In this document: positions 31,134 to 42,735 of the stretch, piece after piece
Layout: each line of letters begins with the position of its first letter
Position numbering within the stretch: position 1 is the stretch's first letter
Assembly: GCF_002850605.1 (NCBI RefSeq)
Contig: NZ_NXGB01000001.1
Location: forward strand, 1-64,000
Length of the DNA: 64,000 nt
Reading direction: 5' to 3'
DNA from: Pasteurella oralis
GTDB taxonomy: Bacteria; Pseudomonadota; Gammaproteobacteria; Enterobacterales; Pasteurellaceae
Made by a program: the position numbers and the translations under genes
Notes under the pieces: generated by a model
The model's input: the letters and a program-made list of their open reading frames with translations, nothing else
The model's database searches: none
What the model was told of the DNA's origin: nothing

Positions 31134-32183
31134 TTATCTAACCCGTGCTAAATAAGCTTGTTCAGCTTGATCATCAAACATTTCTTGTTTATCTGTTAAT
31201 ACAAAGCCGCCAAGTTCTTCCGCGATACTTTTCGCTGCGCGGATCATCATACGTAAATTCATTAAATCATTTCCTTCAGACGGCAACTGCATAAATAATG
31301 CAATACCAACAGTTGAGAAATCGGACATATTGTAATCAAAAGTCCCAGGTTGCTGAATATTTGCCACGCTAAATAAGACAGGGCTATTAACGCTTAAATC
31401 CGCATGGCGATGATAAATATTATGTTCACCAAATAAGAAACCTAATTCATCAAGGATTTTAGCTAATTTTACCCCTTGGAATTCATAATTCTCAGGCGCG
31501 ACGACATACATCATCACAAAAGAAGCAGGCTCTTTTGGCTCTGATTTGGATTCAACTTTAGTTTCATGGCGTTTTTCTTCAGCCATTTCGCTTTCTTCTC
31601 GTAATGAGGCAAGAGTGACAGAAGGTGATTGTTGTGCAAGTTCAGCTAATTGTTGGCGTAATTCATCAGAATGAGTATCGATCCCATCTTCCTGATCAGC
31701 ATAGTTTTCTACTTCTGCAATAGTTGTTAAGGCAGGGGATGGGGTTTGTGAAATTGGCTCAACACTCGCTTGGTAAATAGGTTGTTCAGGATTAGGAAGG
31801 CTGATTTTAATATTTTCGACAGCTTGCTCGACGGCTTGTTGTTCATGAGCAAGTTGCTGTTCTGCTTCAAAAGTAAAAGCATGTTGTTCTGGCGCAGGTT
31901 CGGTTTGCGTCGCAACATGACTTGGTTGTGTAGACGATGGTGCAGGGGTTGATACAGTACCAGTACTATTTGTTCCTGCTGTATTTGAGTCTGTTGAATT
32001 GACTTCTGTAGTGTTTGGCGATTGGATATGAGTTGGTGGTTCTCTTAAACGAGAATCTCGAGTAAAGGTATTTGCGCTTTTAAAGTATTGTGATCTTTCG
32101 CGGCGGTTTGCCCACAGTCCATGTACCACTAAGATAACTAAAGCGATAATGCCTAAAATAATTAAAATTGTATTTAAATCCAT
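31134..32183 (-). CDS. zipA: ZipA, FtsZ-anchoring division protein
   Basis: Ties FtsZ to the membrane. I start at the ATG at 32183 (MDLNTILIILG; RBS GAGGAATGG), 349 residues; an earlier start adds 17 residues ahead of the membrane helix and is unlikely. N-terminal membrane helix 4-24, then a basic strip, a long Pro/Gln/Thr/Ser-rich linker (about 50-205, including repeated NST/TGT units), and the C-terminal FtsZ-binding domain (about 215-345, SFVMMYVVAPENYEFQG). In H. influenzae zipA precedes ligA; here the neighbour cysZ is kept but ligA is not. Confidence 0.93.
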   Translation of the reverse strand: MDLNTILIILGIIALVILVVHGLWANRRERSQYFKSANTFTRDSRLREPPTHIQSPNTTEVNSTDSNTAGTNSTGTVSTPAPSSTQPSHVATQTEPAPEQHAFTFEAEQQLAHEQQAVEQAVENIKISLPNPEQPIYQASVEPISQTPSPALTTIAEVENYADQEDGIDTHSDELRQQLAELAQQSPSVTLASLREESEMAEEKRHETKVESKSEPKEPASFVMMYVVAPENYEFQGVKLAKILDELGFLFGEHNIYHRHADLSVNSPVLFSVANIQQPGTFDYNMSDFSTVGIALFMQLPSEGNDLMNLRMMIRAAKSIAEELGGFVLTDKQEMFDDQAEQAYLARVR

Positions 32184-32533
32184 TACCCATTCCTCGCCAT
32201 TATTAAAAGGATAAAATTGGCATAAGCTTATCATATTTTCTAAGGCTTGTTGAACATTTGTTGTTTGAAGATTTTCATTGGAAAATAGCTAAAATTCATC
32301 TGTTCGAACAGCGGTATTGAAGTATGATGAAAAAGTGGATTTTCTATTATTTATTGCATGATTTTTGCATGTAAAAAGAGGAGATGGATATGCTTGTTGA
32401 TAGACGAGAGTTATTCATTTGCATTTTTCATTATGTTTTGAAACGGGAACAACTGTGAACAAAACACTGGGAAATTGATTTTTTTCAGCGCACTTTGTAT
32501 CCTAACTGCTTTATAAATTTACTGGGAGTGATG
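32184..32533. other. Divergent intergenic region zipA/cysZ
   Basis: About 350 AT-rich bases without a gene. It must hold both promoters; several TATTAT/TAAAAT-like boxes exist but none with a clear -35, so I do not call one. Confidence 0.4.
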
Positions 32534-33349
32534 ATGTTACAACAATCTGAAGTGAAACAAGGTATCCATTATTTTATGATGGGCTGGCATTTAATTCGCC
32601 AAAAAGGGCTGCGTCGTTTTGTCGTCATGCCAATTTTGTTAAATATTGTATTACTGACAGGCTTATTTTGGTTGTTCATTACTCAAATTGAGCGCATGAT
32701 TGATAGCGTGATGAATTACATTCCTGAATGGCTAAGTTGGTTGAGTGTGATTTTACTCGTGCTGTCAATTTTAATGATTTTGATCTTTTTCTATTTTATT
32801 TTTACTGCACTGTCTGGTTTCATTGCTGCCCCATTTAATGGTTTATTAGCGGAAAAAGTAGAAAAAATGTTGACGGGTGAAAGTATTATTGAAGGAAGCG
32901 CATGGGATTTTGTTAAGGATATTCCCCGTATGTTAGCGCGTGAATGGCAAAAGCTGATGTACAGTTTACCTAAGTTGATTGTTTTGTTTTTATTAGGATT
33001 TATTCCTTTTTTAGGACAAAGTATTATCCCAGTCATTACAACAGCCTTTACCGCATGGATGATGGCGATTCAGTATTGTGACTATCCTTTTGATAATCAT
33101 AAAGTGCCGTTTTTTGTGATGAAAGCGGAGCTTGCTGATAAACGGGCTTTAAGTTTAACTTTTGGTGGCTTAGTGATGTTGTGTACTTTTATTCCATTAG
33201 TCAATTTAGTGGTGATTCCTGTAGCGGTTTGTGGTGCGACTGCGATGTGGGTTGAGCATTTCCGTGATCGTTTAGCATTGCATAAGCAAGTATCAGCAGT
33301 TAATACAGGAACGGAATTAAGTGCTACAGGTTCACAACTTGTGAAATAG
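32534..33349 (+). CDS. cysZ: CysZ, sulfate transport protein
   Basis: Inner-membrane protein that supplies sulfate for cysteine synthesis. From the second of two tandem ATGs (32534), five bases after GGGAG, the product is 271 residues, near H. influenzae CysZ. It has about four to six hydrophobic segments, including long helices at about 25-50, 65-100 and 145-180. It lies 114 bases upstream of cysK, the same pairing as in E. coli and H. influenzae. Confidence 0.9.
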   Translation: MLQQSEVKQGIHYFMMGWHLIRQKGLRRFVVMPILLNIVLLTGLFWLFITQIERMIDSVMNYIPEWLSWLSVILLVLSILMILIFFYFIFTALSGFIAAPFNGLLAEKVEKMLTGESIIEGSAWDFVKDIPRMLAREWQKLMYSLPKLIVLFLLGFIPFLGQSIIPVITTAFTAWMMAIQYCDYPFDNHKVPFFVMKAELADKRALSLTFGGLVMLCTFIPLVNLVVIPVAVCGATAMWVEHFRDRLALHKQVSAVNTGTELSATGSQLVK

Positions 33350-33463
33350 TATTTAGTTATAAAATATAGCAAATGGCTATTTTTAGGGGGCGTAAACTTA
33401 TGTTAGAAATAGCCTATATTTAACACATCATTTTCAATGGATTGAACAAAAAGGGAAAACAAG

Positions 33464-34414
33464 ATGACTATTTACGCAGATAATTCTTATTCAATTGGCA
33501 ATACGCCATTAGTACGCCTGAAACATTTCGGTCAAAATGGCAATATTGTAGTTAAAGTCGAAGGACGTAATCCTAGCTTTAGTGTCAAATGCCGTATCGG
33601 TGCGAATATGGTGTGGCAAGCGGAAAAAGACGGGCAGCTTACGCAAAATAAGGAAATTGTAGATGCGACGAGTGGTAATACAGGCATTGCGCTGGCTTAT
33701 GTCGCAGCTGCGCGTGGTTATAAAATCACCTTGACTATGCCAGAAACCATGAGTGCGGAACGTAAGCGTTTATTGCGTGGTTTAGGCGTAAATTTAGTGT
33801 TGACTGAAGGTGCTAAAGGGATGAAAGGCGCAATTGCTAAGGCAGAAGAAATTGTCGCTTCTGATCCCAACCGTTATATCATGTTAAAGCAGTTTGAGAA
33901 TCCAGCTAACCCTGCAATTCATCAACAAACAACTGGACCTGAAATTTGGCGTGATACGGAAGGAAAAATTGATGTATTAGTCGCAGGTGTGGGTACAGGT
34001 GGCACAATTACGGGTACTAGCCGTTATATTAAATTAGAGCAAGGCAAGCAAATTGTTTCTGTTGCAGTTGAACCTGCGGAATCGCCGGTTATTACGCAAA
34101 CTTTAGCTGGCGAAGAACCACAACCCGCACCGCATAAAATTCAGGGTATTGGGGCGGGTTTTATCCCACAAAACTTAGATCTGAGTTTAGTTGATCGTGT
34201 TGAAACAGTTAGTAGCGAGGAAGCGCTTGAAACTGCACGCCGTTTAATGGCAGAAGAAGGCATTCTAGCGGGCATTTCTTCTGGTGCGGCAGTTGCCGCC
34301 GCAGATCGTTTAGCCAAATTACCTGAATTTGCTGATAAGCTGATTGTGGTCATTCTGCCTTCTGCATCTGAACGTTATTTAAGTACAGCCATGTTTGAAG
34401 GGATTGAAGCTTAA
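33464..34414 (+). CDS. cysK: CysK, cysteine synthase A
   Basis: PLP enzyme making cysteine from O-acetylserine and sulfide. 316 residues. The PLP lysine is in [14 protein letters not shown] (about 44), the substrate loop is TSGNTGIAL, and the phosphate-binding [10 protein letters not shown] comes later. The C-terminal tail fits CysK, which pairs with CysE. RBS AGGGAAAAC before ATG. Confidence 0.96.
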   Translation: MTIYADNSYSIGNTPLVRLKHFGQNGNIVVKVEGRNPSFSVKCRIGANMVWQAEKDGQLTQNKEIVDATSGNTGIALAYVAAARGYKITLTMPETMSAERKRLLRGLGVNLVLTEGAKGMKGAIAKAEEIVASDPNRYIMLKQFENPANPAIHQQTTGPEIWRDTEGKIDVLVAGVGTGGTITGTSRYIKLEQGKQIVSVAVEPAESPVITQTLAGEEPQPAPHKIQGIGAGFIPQNLDLSLVDRVETVSSEEALETARRLMAEEGILAGISSGAAVAAADRLAKLPEFADKLIVVILPSASERYLSTAMFEGIEA

Positions 34415-34442
34415 TTACTCACTGAATCTATACAAAGAGAAA

Positions 34443-34480
34443 ATGCGGTCGAAATTTGAAAAGTTTTGACCGCACTTTTA
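34443..34480. terminator. Bidirectional terminator between cysK and hemB
   Basis: TGCGGTC-GAAA and TTTT-GACCGCA form a stem; the right arm is an uptake signal (GACCGCACTT) followed by TTATTT. It serves convergent cysK and hemB. Confidence 0.75.
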
Positions 34481-34499
34481 TTTAGATATTGCTAATTAC

Positions 34500-35534
<1,035 letters not shown>

Positions 35535-35541
35535 TTACTAA

Positions 35542-35570
35542 TGAGAAAAAGGGGCAATGCAGCCCCTTTT
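35542..35570 (-). terminator. Terminator of the tat operon
   Basis: AAAAGGGGC / GCCCCTTTT (35547-35570) overlaps the end of tatC; TTTTTCTCAT follows on the minus strand. Confidence 0.85.
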
Positions 35571-36318
35571 ACTGATGTATTTGTGGATTCTCAGCGTCGT
35601 CTTTCGGACGATAAAAACGTGCAAAAATCACTCCTAACTCAAATAATAACCACATTGGGATCGCGAGTAAAGTTTGCGAAAAAATGTCTGGTGGTGTGAG
35701 TAGCATACCGATAACAAATGCTGCCACAATAATATAGGGGCGTTTTGCTTTTAAATCTTCCGGTGTAGTGACGCCTGTCCAGCAAAGTAAAATAATAGCG
35801 ATAGGTACCTCAAAACAAACGCCAAAGGCAAGAAAAATAGTTAACACAAAATCTAAATAACTACTGATATCAGTTGCGATAGCAACACCAGTTGGTGCAG
35901 TTTTAGTGAGAAAACCAAACACTAATGGAAACACCACATAATAAGCGAAAGCTACACCTAAATAGAATAATAATGTACTGGAAAATAGGAGTGGATAAAT
36001 AAGGCGTTTTTCGTGTTGATATAACGCGGGTGCCACAAACGCCCACAGTTGATATAACAAATAGGGGACTGAAATAAACACAGCCACAACGGCGGTTAAT
36101 TTAATTGGAGTAAAAAATGGTGTCGCAATATTGGTTGCAATCATACTGGCACCTGAGGGCAATACTTCTACCAATGGTGAAGCAACAAAGTTGTAAATAT
36201 CATTGGCAAAATAAACTAACCCGCAGAATACTACTGCTACAAAAATGATCGCTCGCAATAAGCGATCACGTAGTTCCATTAAGTGGCTGATCAAAGGTTG
36301 AGATTCTTCAACGCTCAT
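35569..36318 (-). CDS. tatC: TatC, twin-arginine translocase receptor
   Basis: Six-helix membrane protein that, with TatB, recognises twin-arginine signal peptides. 249 residues; family features are the N-terminal [14 protein letters not shown], the [25 protein letters not shown] region (FxxP and E-helix), and the EVPIAIILL helix. Its start touches the tatB stop (one-base overlap). No tatD follows here; the TatD-like gene is elsewhere (47 kb). Confidence 0.95.
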   Translation of the reverse strand: MSVEESQPLISHLMELRDRLLRAIIFVAVVFCGLVYFANDIYNFVASPLVEVLPSGASMIATNIATPFFTPIKLTAVVAVFISVPYLLYQLWAFVAPALYQHEKRLIYPLLFSSTLLFYLGVAFAYYVVFPLVFGFLTKTAPTGVAIATDISSYLDFVLTIFLAFGVCFEVPIAIILLCWTGVTTPEDLKAKRPYIIVAAFVIGMLLTPPDIFSQTLLAIPMWLLFELGVIFARFYRPKDDAENPQIHQ

Positions 36319-36878
36319 TATGCTTTCTTATCTTGAATTTCAGTTTGAGGTTTAAGTTCAGCTGCAAGCACAGGTTCATTATCATCATCAGGATAATATT
36401 GCTGAATATGAGCCATCGCATCATTTTCTTCAGCTAATTCGGCTTGCTCAGCAGGAGAGAGTTCAGCTTGTTGATGTTCTGTCAATTCAATATCGTTTAG
36501 TTCAGAAGATTGTACTGACTGTTCTGCCGCTGTTTTCATTTGTTTGATTTGTTGTTCAATTGTCGTATTAGTTTCTGCTGCTTTTTGTTCGAGTTCTGCA
36601 CGCATTTTTTCAGCAGAAGCTTTCAGCTCTTCGACAGTTTGACTTAAATCAGGTGAGAGTTGTTTTAAATTGAATTCTTCTGCTTTTTTTATACTTTCCT
36701 GTAGTTCTTGCAATTTCAGTTCTTGCTTTAACTCATTTTGTACATTTGATGCTAAGCCTCGAATAGTTGCGACCCAACCCATGACAGTACGAATCGCAAC
36801 AGGTAGACGTTTAGGACCAAGTACAACTAAGCCTATGACAAGAATGAGAAAGAGTTCTGAGAAACCAATATCAAACAT
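36318..36878 (-). CDS. tatB: TatB, twin-arginine translocase subunit
   Basis: 186 residues: membrane helix 4-20 with the [26 protein letters not shown] signature split by Gly/Pro at the hinge, then an amphipathic helix and a long acidic, Gln/Glu-rich tail (coiled-coil-like from about 60 to 150). It overlaps tatC and tatA by one base each. The tail is longer than in E. coli TatB (171) but normal for the family. Confidence 0.93.
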   Translation of the reverse strand: MFDIGFSELFLILVIGLVVLGPKRLPVAIRTVMGWVATIRGLASNVQNELKQELKLQELQESIKKAEEFNLKQLSPDLSQTVEELKASAEKMRAELEQKAAETNTTIEQQIKQMKTAAEQSVQSSELNDIELTEHQQAELSPAEQAELAEENDAMAHIQQYYPDDDNEPVLAAELKPQTEIQDKKA

Positions 36879-37102
36879 TATGCTTGTTCTTTATCTTTTG
36901 CTTTTTCAGTGTTTGCGGCAGTTTCGCTTTCATCTTTTAAGGATTTGAATTCTGCATCTTTTGATTCATCTGCCATTGCTTTTTTGAAGCCTTTTACTGA
37001 TTCACCTAAATCAGAGCCAAGCGTTCTTAATTTTTTTGTACCAAATAATAAAACGACGATTGCAACGACGATAAGTAGTTGCCAAATACTGATACCACCC
37101 AT
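36878..37102 (-). CDS. tatA: TatA, twin-arginine translocase pore subunit
   Basis: 74 residues: short membrane helix ([20 protein letters not shown]), hinge FGTKKL, amphipathic helix [15 protein letters not shown], and a charged tail. First of tatABC. It lies 107 bases downstream of ubiB, as in the E. coli ubiE-ubiJ-ubiB-tatABC group. Confidence 0.94.
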   Translation of the reverse strand: MGGISIWQLLIVVAIVVLLFGTKKLRTLGSDLGESVKGFKKAMADESKDAEFKSLKDESETAANTEKAKDKEQA

Positions 37103-37208
37103 ATTTTTTCCTTCTTTTGTTTTAAAAAATGAACGTTCGTGAATATAGCGGTTTTAGTGCTTTTGAACAATAGCCAATTCACATTATTTTATATTTTGTT
37201 GAGCTTGA

Positions 37209-38792
37209 TCAGCTCAAGACAGTTGTGAGTAACCAAAAGGCAATGCCACAGGCTAAACCAAGTAAAAATGATGTTAAGCCGTTTTTATGCTGTTTTTGTT
37301 TTAATGTTTGATTGAGTGACGTTAATTGTTGAGCAATGACTTTTTGTTGTTCTAATGCCTCCATAACATTTTCTGGCAGATCAACAAAGTGCTCACGCCA
37401 ATAAGGTAGCTTTTGTTTGACCGACTTGGCAAAAGCTTTAATCCCCATTTGCTCATCTAACCATTTTTGTAAAAAAGGTTTGGCGGTATCCCATAAATCA
37501 AGCTGTGGATAAAGTTGTCTGCCTAAACCTTCAATATACAGTAATGTTTTTTGTAACAAGACTAATTGTGGTTGAACTTCCATATTATATTCACGCGCGA
37601 CATTGAATAGGTTTACTAGCACATGACCGAAAGAAATTTCGGACAGTGGCTTAGCGAAGATGGGTTCACATACTTCACGGAATGCCTGTTCAAAATCATC
37701 AATATTAGTCTCTTTTGGCGTCCAACCTGATTCGACATGCATTTGTGCCACGCGGCGGTAATCGCGATTAAAAAAGGCAACAAAGCTTTCGGCTAAATAG
37801 CGTTTATCATGGTCATTTAAACGTCCAACAATACCACAATCTATACCAATGTATTGTGGGTTTTCTGGGTGATTTGGATTGACAAAAATATTGCCGGGAT
37901 GCATGTCTGCGTGGAAGAAACTATCTCGAAATACTTGAGTAAAGAAGACTTGTACGCCACGTTCAGCGAGTAATTTCATATTTGTGCCATTTGCTTCTAG
38001 CTCAGCGATGTTTGATACAGGAATACCATAAATACGCTCCATGACAATCACATTTTGATGGCAGAATTGCTGATACATTTCTGGTATGTATAACATTGGG
38101 CTATTTTCAAAATTGGCGCGTAGTTGAATCGCATTTGCCATTTCACGGCGTAGATCTAACTCATCACGTAGCGTTTTTTCATATTCGCGTACAACTTCGA
38201 CTGGACGTAAGCGGCGTCCTTCTGCTTTTAAACGAGGTATCCAACTGGCTAGTTTATACATTAAGCTGAGATCAGAATCGATCATTTGCTGAATGTGAGG
38301 GCGTAATACTTTAATCACCACTTCTTTGCCTGCAAGTGCTGAGCTTAAGTGCGGTGTGTTTTTTTGAAATTTTGCAGTATGCACTTGGGCAATTGAGGCA
38401 GAGGCTAATGCATTTTCGTCAAACTCTTCAAACCAAGTTTCTAATGGAGCACCCAATGCCTGTTCAATTTGCTGACGAGCAATTTTGCCATCAAAAGCAT
38501 CAACCTGATCTTGTAATAAAGCGAGTTCATCAGCGATTTCTGCGGGGAATAAGTCGCGACGAGTGGAAAGCATTTGTCCTAATTTGATCCAAACGGGACC
38601 GAGTTCTTGTAACGCGAGACGTAGACGGAGACCAAAGGATTTATCTTGATGTCGGTTACGTAGCCAAAATAGGCTGTTGCGCCAACAACGGATAGGACGT
38701 GTATAGCGATTATGTGGTAATGCTTCATCAATACCATAAATTAAAAAAGTTTTGATGATTTTATACAGATGTTTGATGTCGTTTAAATGCAT
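37209..38792 (-). CDS. ubiB: UbiB, ubiquinone biosynthesis kinase-like protein
   Basis: Atypical ADCK/UbiB-family protein with ATPase activity, needed for ubiquinone synthesis. 527 residues, slightly short of the E. coli 546. Seen: KxGQ motif in [17 protein letters not shown] (about 70), Ala-rich loop [20 protein letters not shown] catalytic loop near 295, IDCGIVGRL, and one or two membrane helices at the C terminus ([20 protein letters not shown]). Start is 12 bases after ubiJ. Confidence 0.94.
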   Translation of the reverse strand: MHLNDIKHLYKIIKTFLIYGIDEALPHNRYTRPIRCWRNSLFWLRNRHQDKSFGLRLRLALQELGPVWIKLGQMLSTRRDLFPAEIADELALLQDQVDAFDGKIARQQIEQALGAPLETWFEEFDENALASASIAQVHTAKFQKNTPHLSSALAGKEVVIKVLRPHIQQMIDSDLSLMYKLASWIPRLKAEGRRLRPVEVVREYEKTLRDELDLRREMANAIQLRANFENSPMLYIPEMYQQFCHQNVIVMERIYGIPVSNIAELEANGTNMKLLAERGVQVFFTQVFRDSFFHADMHPGNIFVNPNHPENPQYIGIDCGIVGRLNDHDKRYLAESFVAFFNRDYRRVAQMHVESGWTPKETNIDDFEQAFREVCEPIFAKPLSEISFGHVLVNLFNVAREYNMEVQPQLVLLQKTLLYIEGLGRQLYPQLDLWDTAKPFLQKWLDEQMGIKAFAKSVKQKLPYWREHFVDLPENVMEALEQQKVIAQQLTSLNQTLKQKQHKNGLTSFLLGLACGIAFWLLTTVLS

Positions 38793-38804
38793 TGTTTATC
38801 CATC

Positions 38805-39440
38805 TTAATTATTTGCACAGAGTTTTTGGATTTTTTGTTCTAAAAGTGCGGTGTCTTTTTCTAATGTTTTGACTTGATCACAAAAATCTGCAATTGCCAA
38901 GCTCGGTGAGATGACTTGCCATTCTTCAGTTAAGCGTTCTCCCCAAAATTGCTGGCTTTGCGACAGTTTATGTTGCATGATGTGACATAATTTGTTTAAA
39001 AAATCGACTGCACTTTGTGCTGGCACATCTCCAATATAACGTGATAGCAATTCAGCAGGATCTTTTTCTAAAAATTCGATGAGTGCAACGAAGTCTTGCA
39101 ATACTTGTAAATCACCTTGTAACAGAATAGACCTATCATTGATAAATTGGCTAAGTTGGGCTTTCTTGGGCAGATGCAGGAGTAAATTTGGTGCAATATC
39201 AATAGCACAGTCACTTTCACCTTCGTAATGGCTGAGTAAATCTATACGTTGTGGTGAGAAAATGAAATAGAATGGTAAGCCTAATTTTTGTAATTTGACT
39301 TGTAATACTTTGTTATTTAGCTTGCGTAAGTAAGGCTCACAATAATTGGTGTGTTGAATCAGGTAGTTTAATGCGCTTTCTAATGCACCATTCATGAATT
39401 GCGGTAGCATGAGTTGTTGAAAAATAGATAAGGTCTTCAT
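38805..39440 (-). CDS. ubiJ: UbiJ, SCP2-domain lipid-binding factor
   Basis: Accessory protein that with UbiK binds isoprenoid intermediates for the Ubi complex. From the ATG at 39440 it has 211 residues; a TTG two codons earlier is possible. SCP2 fold from about 10 to 125 (ALNYLIQHTNY, LLLHLPKKAQLSQFINDRSILLQGD) and a C-terminal helix with heptad pattern (KTLEKDTALLEQKIQKL) for UbiK contact. It lies between the DUF4328 gene and ubiB. Confidence 0.88.
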   Translation of the reverse strand: MKTLSIFQQLMLPQFMNGALESALNYLIQHTNYCEPYLRKLNNKVLQVKLQKLGLPFYFIFSPQRIDLLSHYEGESDCAIDIAPNLLLHLPKKAQLSQFINDRSILLQGDLQVLQDFVALIEFLEKDPAELLSRYIGDVPAQSAVDFLNKLCHIMQHKLSQSQQFWGERLTEEWQVISPSLAIADFCDQVKTLEKDTALLEQKIQKLCANN

Positions 39441-39449
39441 TTGCAATTA

Positions 39450-40139
39450 TTAACTCACTAAAGAATGTTTGGGTGGCTGTAATGGTGAACTTGGTGTTGA
39501 TTCTAGCGTAGATTGATATTGTATGCGTTCAACTTGAAACACAATTAAGACGAAAACACCTGACAATAAGATGGATAAGACACTTATTGTATTTGTCATT
39601 AAGGTCATTTCTTGAATTAATGGCAAGGTTTGAAATTCGAACCAAACAGGTGGAATCAGGATAGCTAGGTTAAGATATAAGAGCCACAATATCCACCAGA
39701 GAACTAATGTGATCGGGGTTGGTTTGGTGGACCATGTCTCTGGATATTGACTGGCCAGCCAAGTTTCTTTCATTGCTTTATAAGGCATAAATAAATTCGC
39801 GATAGGAATAAAGAAATACACTACGCAAGCGGCATCGGTAAATTTGATATTCACAGCGTCAACAGTAGTATGCACAAAACGATGAGCACGATAAATCCAG
39901 CTCAGTATGACAATACCCAATATGATGAAACTGATTATCTTGCTGTAATAAAGCAAGTTATTGAACTGGACTAATTGATCAAGCTGCAATTTTAATGCTT
40001 GGCTTCTTTTGCCTTCTAGGAATAAATCAATGCCATCATTCAGTTTTGTATTTAACCATAATTGGGCTATTTGGATAAGTACATCGAGTGCTAATAAGAG
40101 CAAGACTAATTTTGCACGGTTTGGTATCCGATAATTCAT
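39450..40139 (-). CDS. DUF4328 membrane protein inserted in the ubi operon
   Basis: From the ATG at 40139, preceded by AGAGG, 229 residues; a GTG three codons upstream overlaps the RBS and is less likely. About five to six membrane helices: about 8-25, 60-80, 100-118, 145-163 and 180-205. The signature FFIPIANLFMPYKAMKETW near 110 is typical of DUF4328. Function unknown. It sits 9-19 bases from both ubiE and ubiJ, so it is in the operon, a place where E. coli has nothing. Co-transcription suggests, but does not prove, a link with quinones or the membrane. Confidence 0.82.
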   Translation of the reverse strand: MNYRIPNRAKLVLLLLALDVLIQIAQLWLNTKLNDGIDLFLEGKRSQALKLQLDQLVQFNNLLYYSKIISFIILGIVILSWIYRAHRFVHTTVDAVNIKFTDAACVVYFFIPIANLFMPYKAMKETWLASQYPETWSTKPTPITLVLWWILWLLYLNLAILIPPVWFEFQTLPLIQEMTLMTNTISVLSILLSGVFVLIVFQVERIQYQSTLESTPSSPLQPPKHSLVS

Positions 40140-40157
40140 TTGTGCCACCTCTATAAT

Positions 40158-40964
40158 TTAGAATTTATAGCCTCGATGTAATGCGACAATACCTGCACTT
40201 AAATTGTAGTAACTGACTTGCTCAAAACCTGCATCGTTCATCATTTGTTTAAGAATATCTTGTTCTGGGTGCATTCTGATCGATTCCGCTAAATAACGGT
40301 AACTATCGCCATCGTTAACGACGACTTCACCAATTTTAGGCAGAATATTGAAAGAATAGAAATGATAAATTTTGCTGAGCGGATCTAAGATGGGTTTGGA
40401 AAACTCAAGGACTAAGAGGCGACCGCCGGGTTTTAATACGCGGAACATTGAACGTAATGCTTTATCTTTATCTGTTACATTACGTAAACCGAAACTGATG
40501 ATTACACAGTCAAAAGTATTATCGGGAAAAGGAAGTGCTTCGGCATTAGCTTGTACATAATTGACATTACCAACGACACCAAGATTACGCAGCTTTTCAC
40601 GCCCAACACGCAACATCGAGTCATTAATATCCGCCAGTATTACTTCGCCTGTTTCACCGACGATACGTGAGAATTTAGCGGTAAAATCACCGGTACCGCC
40701 AGCTAGATCTAACACTTTATGTCCTTTACGAACACCGCTACAATCAATCGTAAAACGTTTCCATACACGATGAATCCCAAAAGAGAGTAAATCATTCATC
40801 AGATCGTATTTGCCAGCAACGGAATGAAAAACATTAGCGACCATTTGTTGTTTTTCTGATTTAGCCACAGTTTTAAAACCAAAATGAGTGGTTTCTTCAT
40901 TAGTTGTTGGCTGCGATTGTTCTGGAAAGGATTGGTTTTGTAGCAGATTTGTTGGGTTTGTCAT
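40158..40964 (-). CDS. ubiE: UbiE, demethylubiquinone/demethylmenaquinone C-methyltransferase
   Basis: SAM-dependent methyltransferase acting in both ubiquinone and menaquinone synthesis. I use the ATG at 40964 (268 residues); a GTG six codons upstream is weaker. SAM motif [11 protein letters not shown] near 80, post-motif [20 protein letters not shown], and [17 protein letters not shown]. The first 35 residues before [10 protein letters not shown] are a non-conserved extension compared with E. coli (251). First gene of the ubi-tat group. Confidence 0.95.
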   Translation of the reverse strand: MTNPTNLLQNQSFPEQSQPTTNEETTHFGFKTVAKSEKQQMVANVFHSVAGKYDLMNDLLSFGIHRVWKRFTIDCSGVRKGHKVLDLAGGTGDFTAKFSRIVGETGEVILADINDSMLRVGREKLRNLGVVGNVNYVQANAEALPFPDNTFDCVIISFGLRNVTDKDKALRSMFRVLKPGGRLLVLEFSKPILDPLSKIYHFYSFNILPKIGEVVVNDGDSYRYLAESIRMHPEQDILKQMMNDAGFEQVSYYNLSAGIVALHRGYKF

Positions 40965-41005
40965 AAATATTGTCCATAGCACTCAAAATTGTTTTAAGGA
41001 TAACA

Positions 41006-41033
41006 AAAAATAGCGGATAATGCCGCTATTTTT
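41006..41033. terminator. Strong hairpin upstream of ubiE
   Basis: AAAAATAGCGG (41006-41016) pairs with CCGCTATTTTT (41023-41033). It has T-runs in both directions. It is not at the end of any gene I can call; the plus strand has no gene before it except antisense to ubiE. On the minus strand it would stop transcription from 41.05-41.3 kb, where a decayed reading frame is seen. Confidence 0.7.
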
Positions 41034-41044
41034 CTATCATCTGA

Positions 41045-41250
41045 TCATTGCATCGCATTTATGCATTGAGTTACAGCCATGACTCTCATAACGCGTAGAA
41101 TGGTTTTATCTTTAATAAAGTGATAAATGAGTTGATCCGTTACTTGATGCTATTTGATTTTATCTTCGCCCTCTATTGTGTCACTTGATTGAGCTTGTAG
41201 CATACTTGAATTGATTAGCAGTTGTTTTCATTTTTCTATAAATGACTTAC
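41045..41250 (-). pseudogene. Possible remnant of a small gene (toxin-like tail)
   Basis: The gap 40965-41374 has no intact gene. On the minus strand a frame ending at 41045 reads VTDQLIYHFIKDKTILRVMR and then about 12 more residues. Its hydrophobic strand pattern resembles the C-terminal strands of RelE/ParE toxins. It is closed upstream by a stop at 41152-41150; further upstream the same frame resumes and another frame starts MKTTANQF. A terminator follows (41006-41033). Resemblance is weak and based on pattern only. Confidence 0.25.
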
Positions 41251-41320
41251 GTATATTTCAATCGCATTTGTGAAATGCCTTTTACTTTCGTAATAAATCC
41301 AATAGCAACTGAAATAAGAA

Positions 41321-41348
41321 ACCGCCACAACAATATCACTGTGGCGGT
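41321..41348 (-). terminator. Hairpin after nhaA
   Basis: ACCGCCAC / GTGGCGGT with a 12-base loop, followed on the minus strand by TTTCTTATTTC. Probable nhaA terminator. Confidence 0.65.
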
Positions 41349-41374
41349 CAGTATTCATTAAATAAAGTGTTAAG

Positions 41375-42559
41375 TTAGGCTTCTGCTTCTGAAGTGTTTT
41401 TGGTGCACAGTTTTAATAAAAAATAACCTAAAAATGCAGATAAGCCTGATCCCATTAGGATACCTAAACGTGCTAAAGCAGTGACATTTTCATTGCTGGT
41501 TTCGCCGCCAAAAGCAAGCCCTGCGAGGAACATTGACATCGTAAAGCCAATACCACAGAGTACTGACACGGCAAAAATTTGTTTAAAGTTAATCCCTTCA
41601 GAGAGTTTTGCAATGCCAAGTTTTACGGCAATAAAACAGAATGAGAAGATACCTAGAGGCTTACCTAATAATAGACCTAACGCAATACCTACTGGCAATG
41701 TAGAGGTGAGGTTATCTATTCCCATACCAAGTAGTGATACCCCCGCATTACAGAAGGCAAATAATGGCAAGATCGCAAATGCGCTCCAAGGTGAAAGTGT
41801 ATGTTCAAAATCATCTAATGGACGTTCACCTTTTTTACCGTTCAGTGGAATACAAAAACCAATGATAACACCTGCTAATGTAGCGTGTACGCCTGATTTT
41901 AATACGGATGCCCAGAGGATAATTCCCACAATACCATAGGCAGATAAGGCCGTGATTTTTAAACGGTTCATGGTAATGAGAATAGCTACGGCAACACCGG
42001 CAAAGATAAAGGCTTGTGGACTTAAATCATGTGAAAAGAATAACGCGATGACGACGATAGCCCCTAAGTCATCAATAATCGCTAAGGCAAGTAAGAAAAT
42101 TTTAAGGGCGAGGGGCACGCGTTTACCTAATAAAGCAACGACACCTAAAGCAAAGGCGATATCTGTTGCCATTGGGATTGCCCAACCTTCTTGATATTCA
42201 GGATGTCCCGAATTGAATAAAACAAAAATGACTGCCGGAATCACCATACCACCGATGGCTGCAATCGCTGGGAAAATTGCACGTTGGTAGCTTGATAATG
42301 AACCTTCTAATAGTTCACGTTTAACTTCCATACCCACTAACATAAAAAAGACAGCCATTAAACCATCATTTACCCACATTAATAGGGGTTTGTTGATGAT
42401 AAAAGCGCCAATTTGGACGCTCACAGGTGTTTGTAAAAAGCTAAAATATAAATCACTTAATGGTGTGTTGGCTAAAATAATCGCTAAAGTTGCAAAAATA
42501 AATAATAAAATACCGCCAGCGGCTTCTTGTTTTAGAAAATTTTGAATTGGTGTTAACAT
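41375..42559 (-). CDS. nhaA: NhaA, Na+/H+ antiporter
   Basis: Inner-membrane exchanger for sodium tolerance and pH control. 394 residues, about 12 membrane helices. The ion-binding pair of Asp is visible in [19 protein letters not shown] (near 163-164), and [15 protein letters not shown] (Asp near 133) is present. C-terminal tail is short. Alone in its transcription unit. Confidence 0.95.
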   Translation of the reverse strand: MLTPIQNFLKQEAAGGILLFIFATLAIILANTPLSDLYFSFLQTPVSVQIGAFIINKPLLMWVNDGLMAVFFMLVGMEVKRELLEGSLSSYQRAIFPAIAAIGGMVIPAVIFVLFNSGHPEYQEGWAIPMATDIAFALGVVALLGKRVPLALKIFLLALAIIDDLGAIVVIALFFSHDLSPQAFIFAGVAVAILITMNRLKITALSAYGIVGIILWASVLKSGVHATLAGVIIGFCIPLNGKKGERPLDDFEHTLSPWSAFAILPLFAFCNAGVSLLGMGIDNLTSTLPVGIALGLLLGKPLGIFSFCFIAVKLGIAKLSEGINFKQIFAVSVLCGIGFTMSMFLAGLAFGGETSNENVTALARLGILMGSGLSAFLGYFLLKLCTKNTSEAEA

Positions 42560-42735
42560 TTTTCCCCTCTTATTTTATTTATAATCCTGCTATTTATATC
42601 ACTTTTTGTGCTGAAAAATGAAATAAAATAATATGCAATTATCCTGTTATTGCGATTTTTTCTGCCTATTCTTATTTTTTGTATGTAATTTGAGCTTTAA
42701 AGTGCGGGATAGCCGATAACTATCCCTATTTTTGA

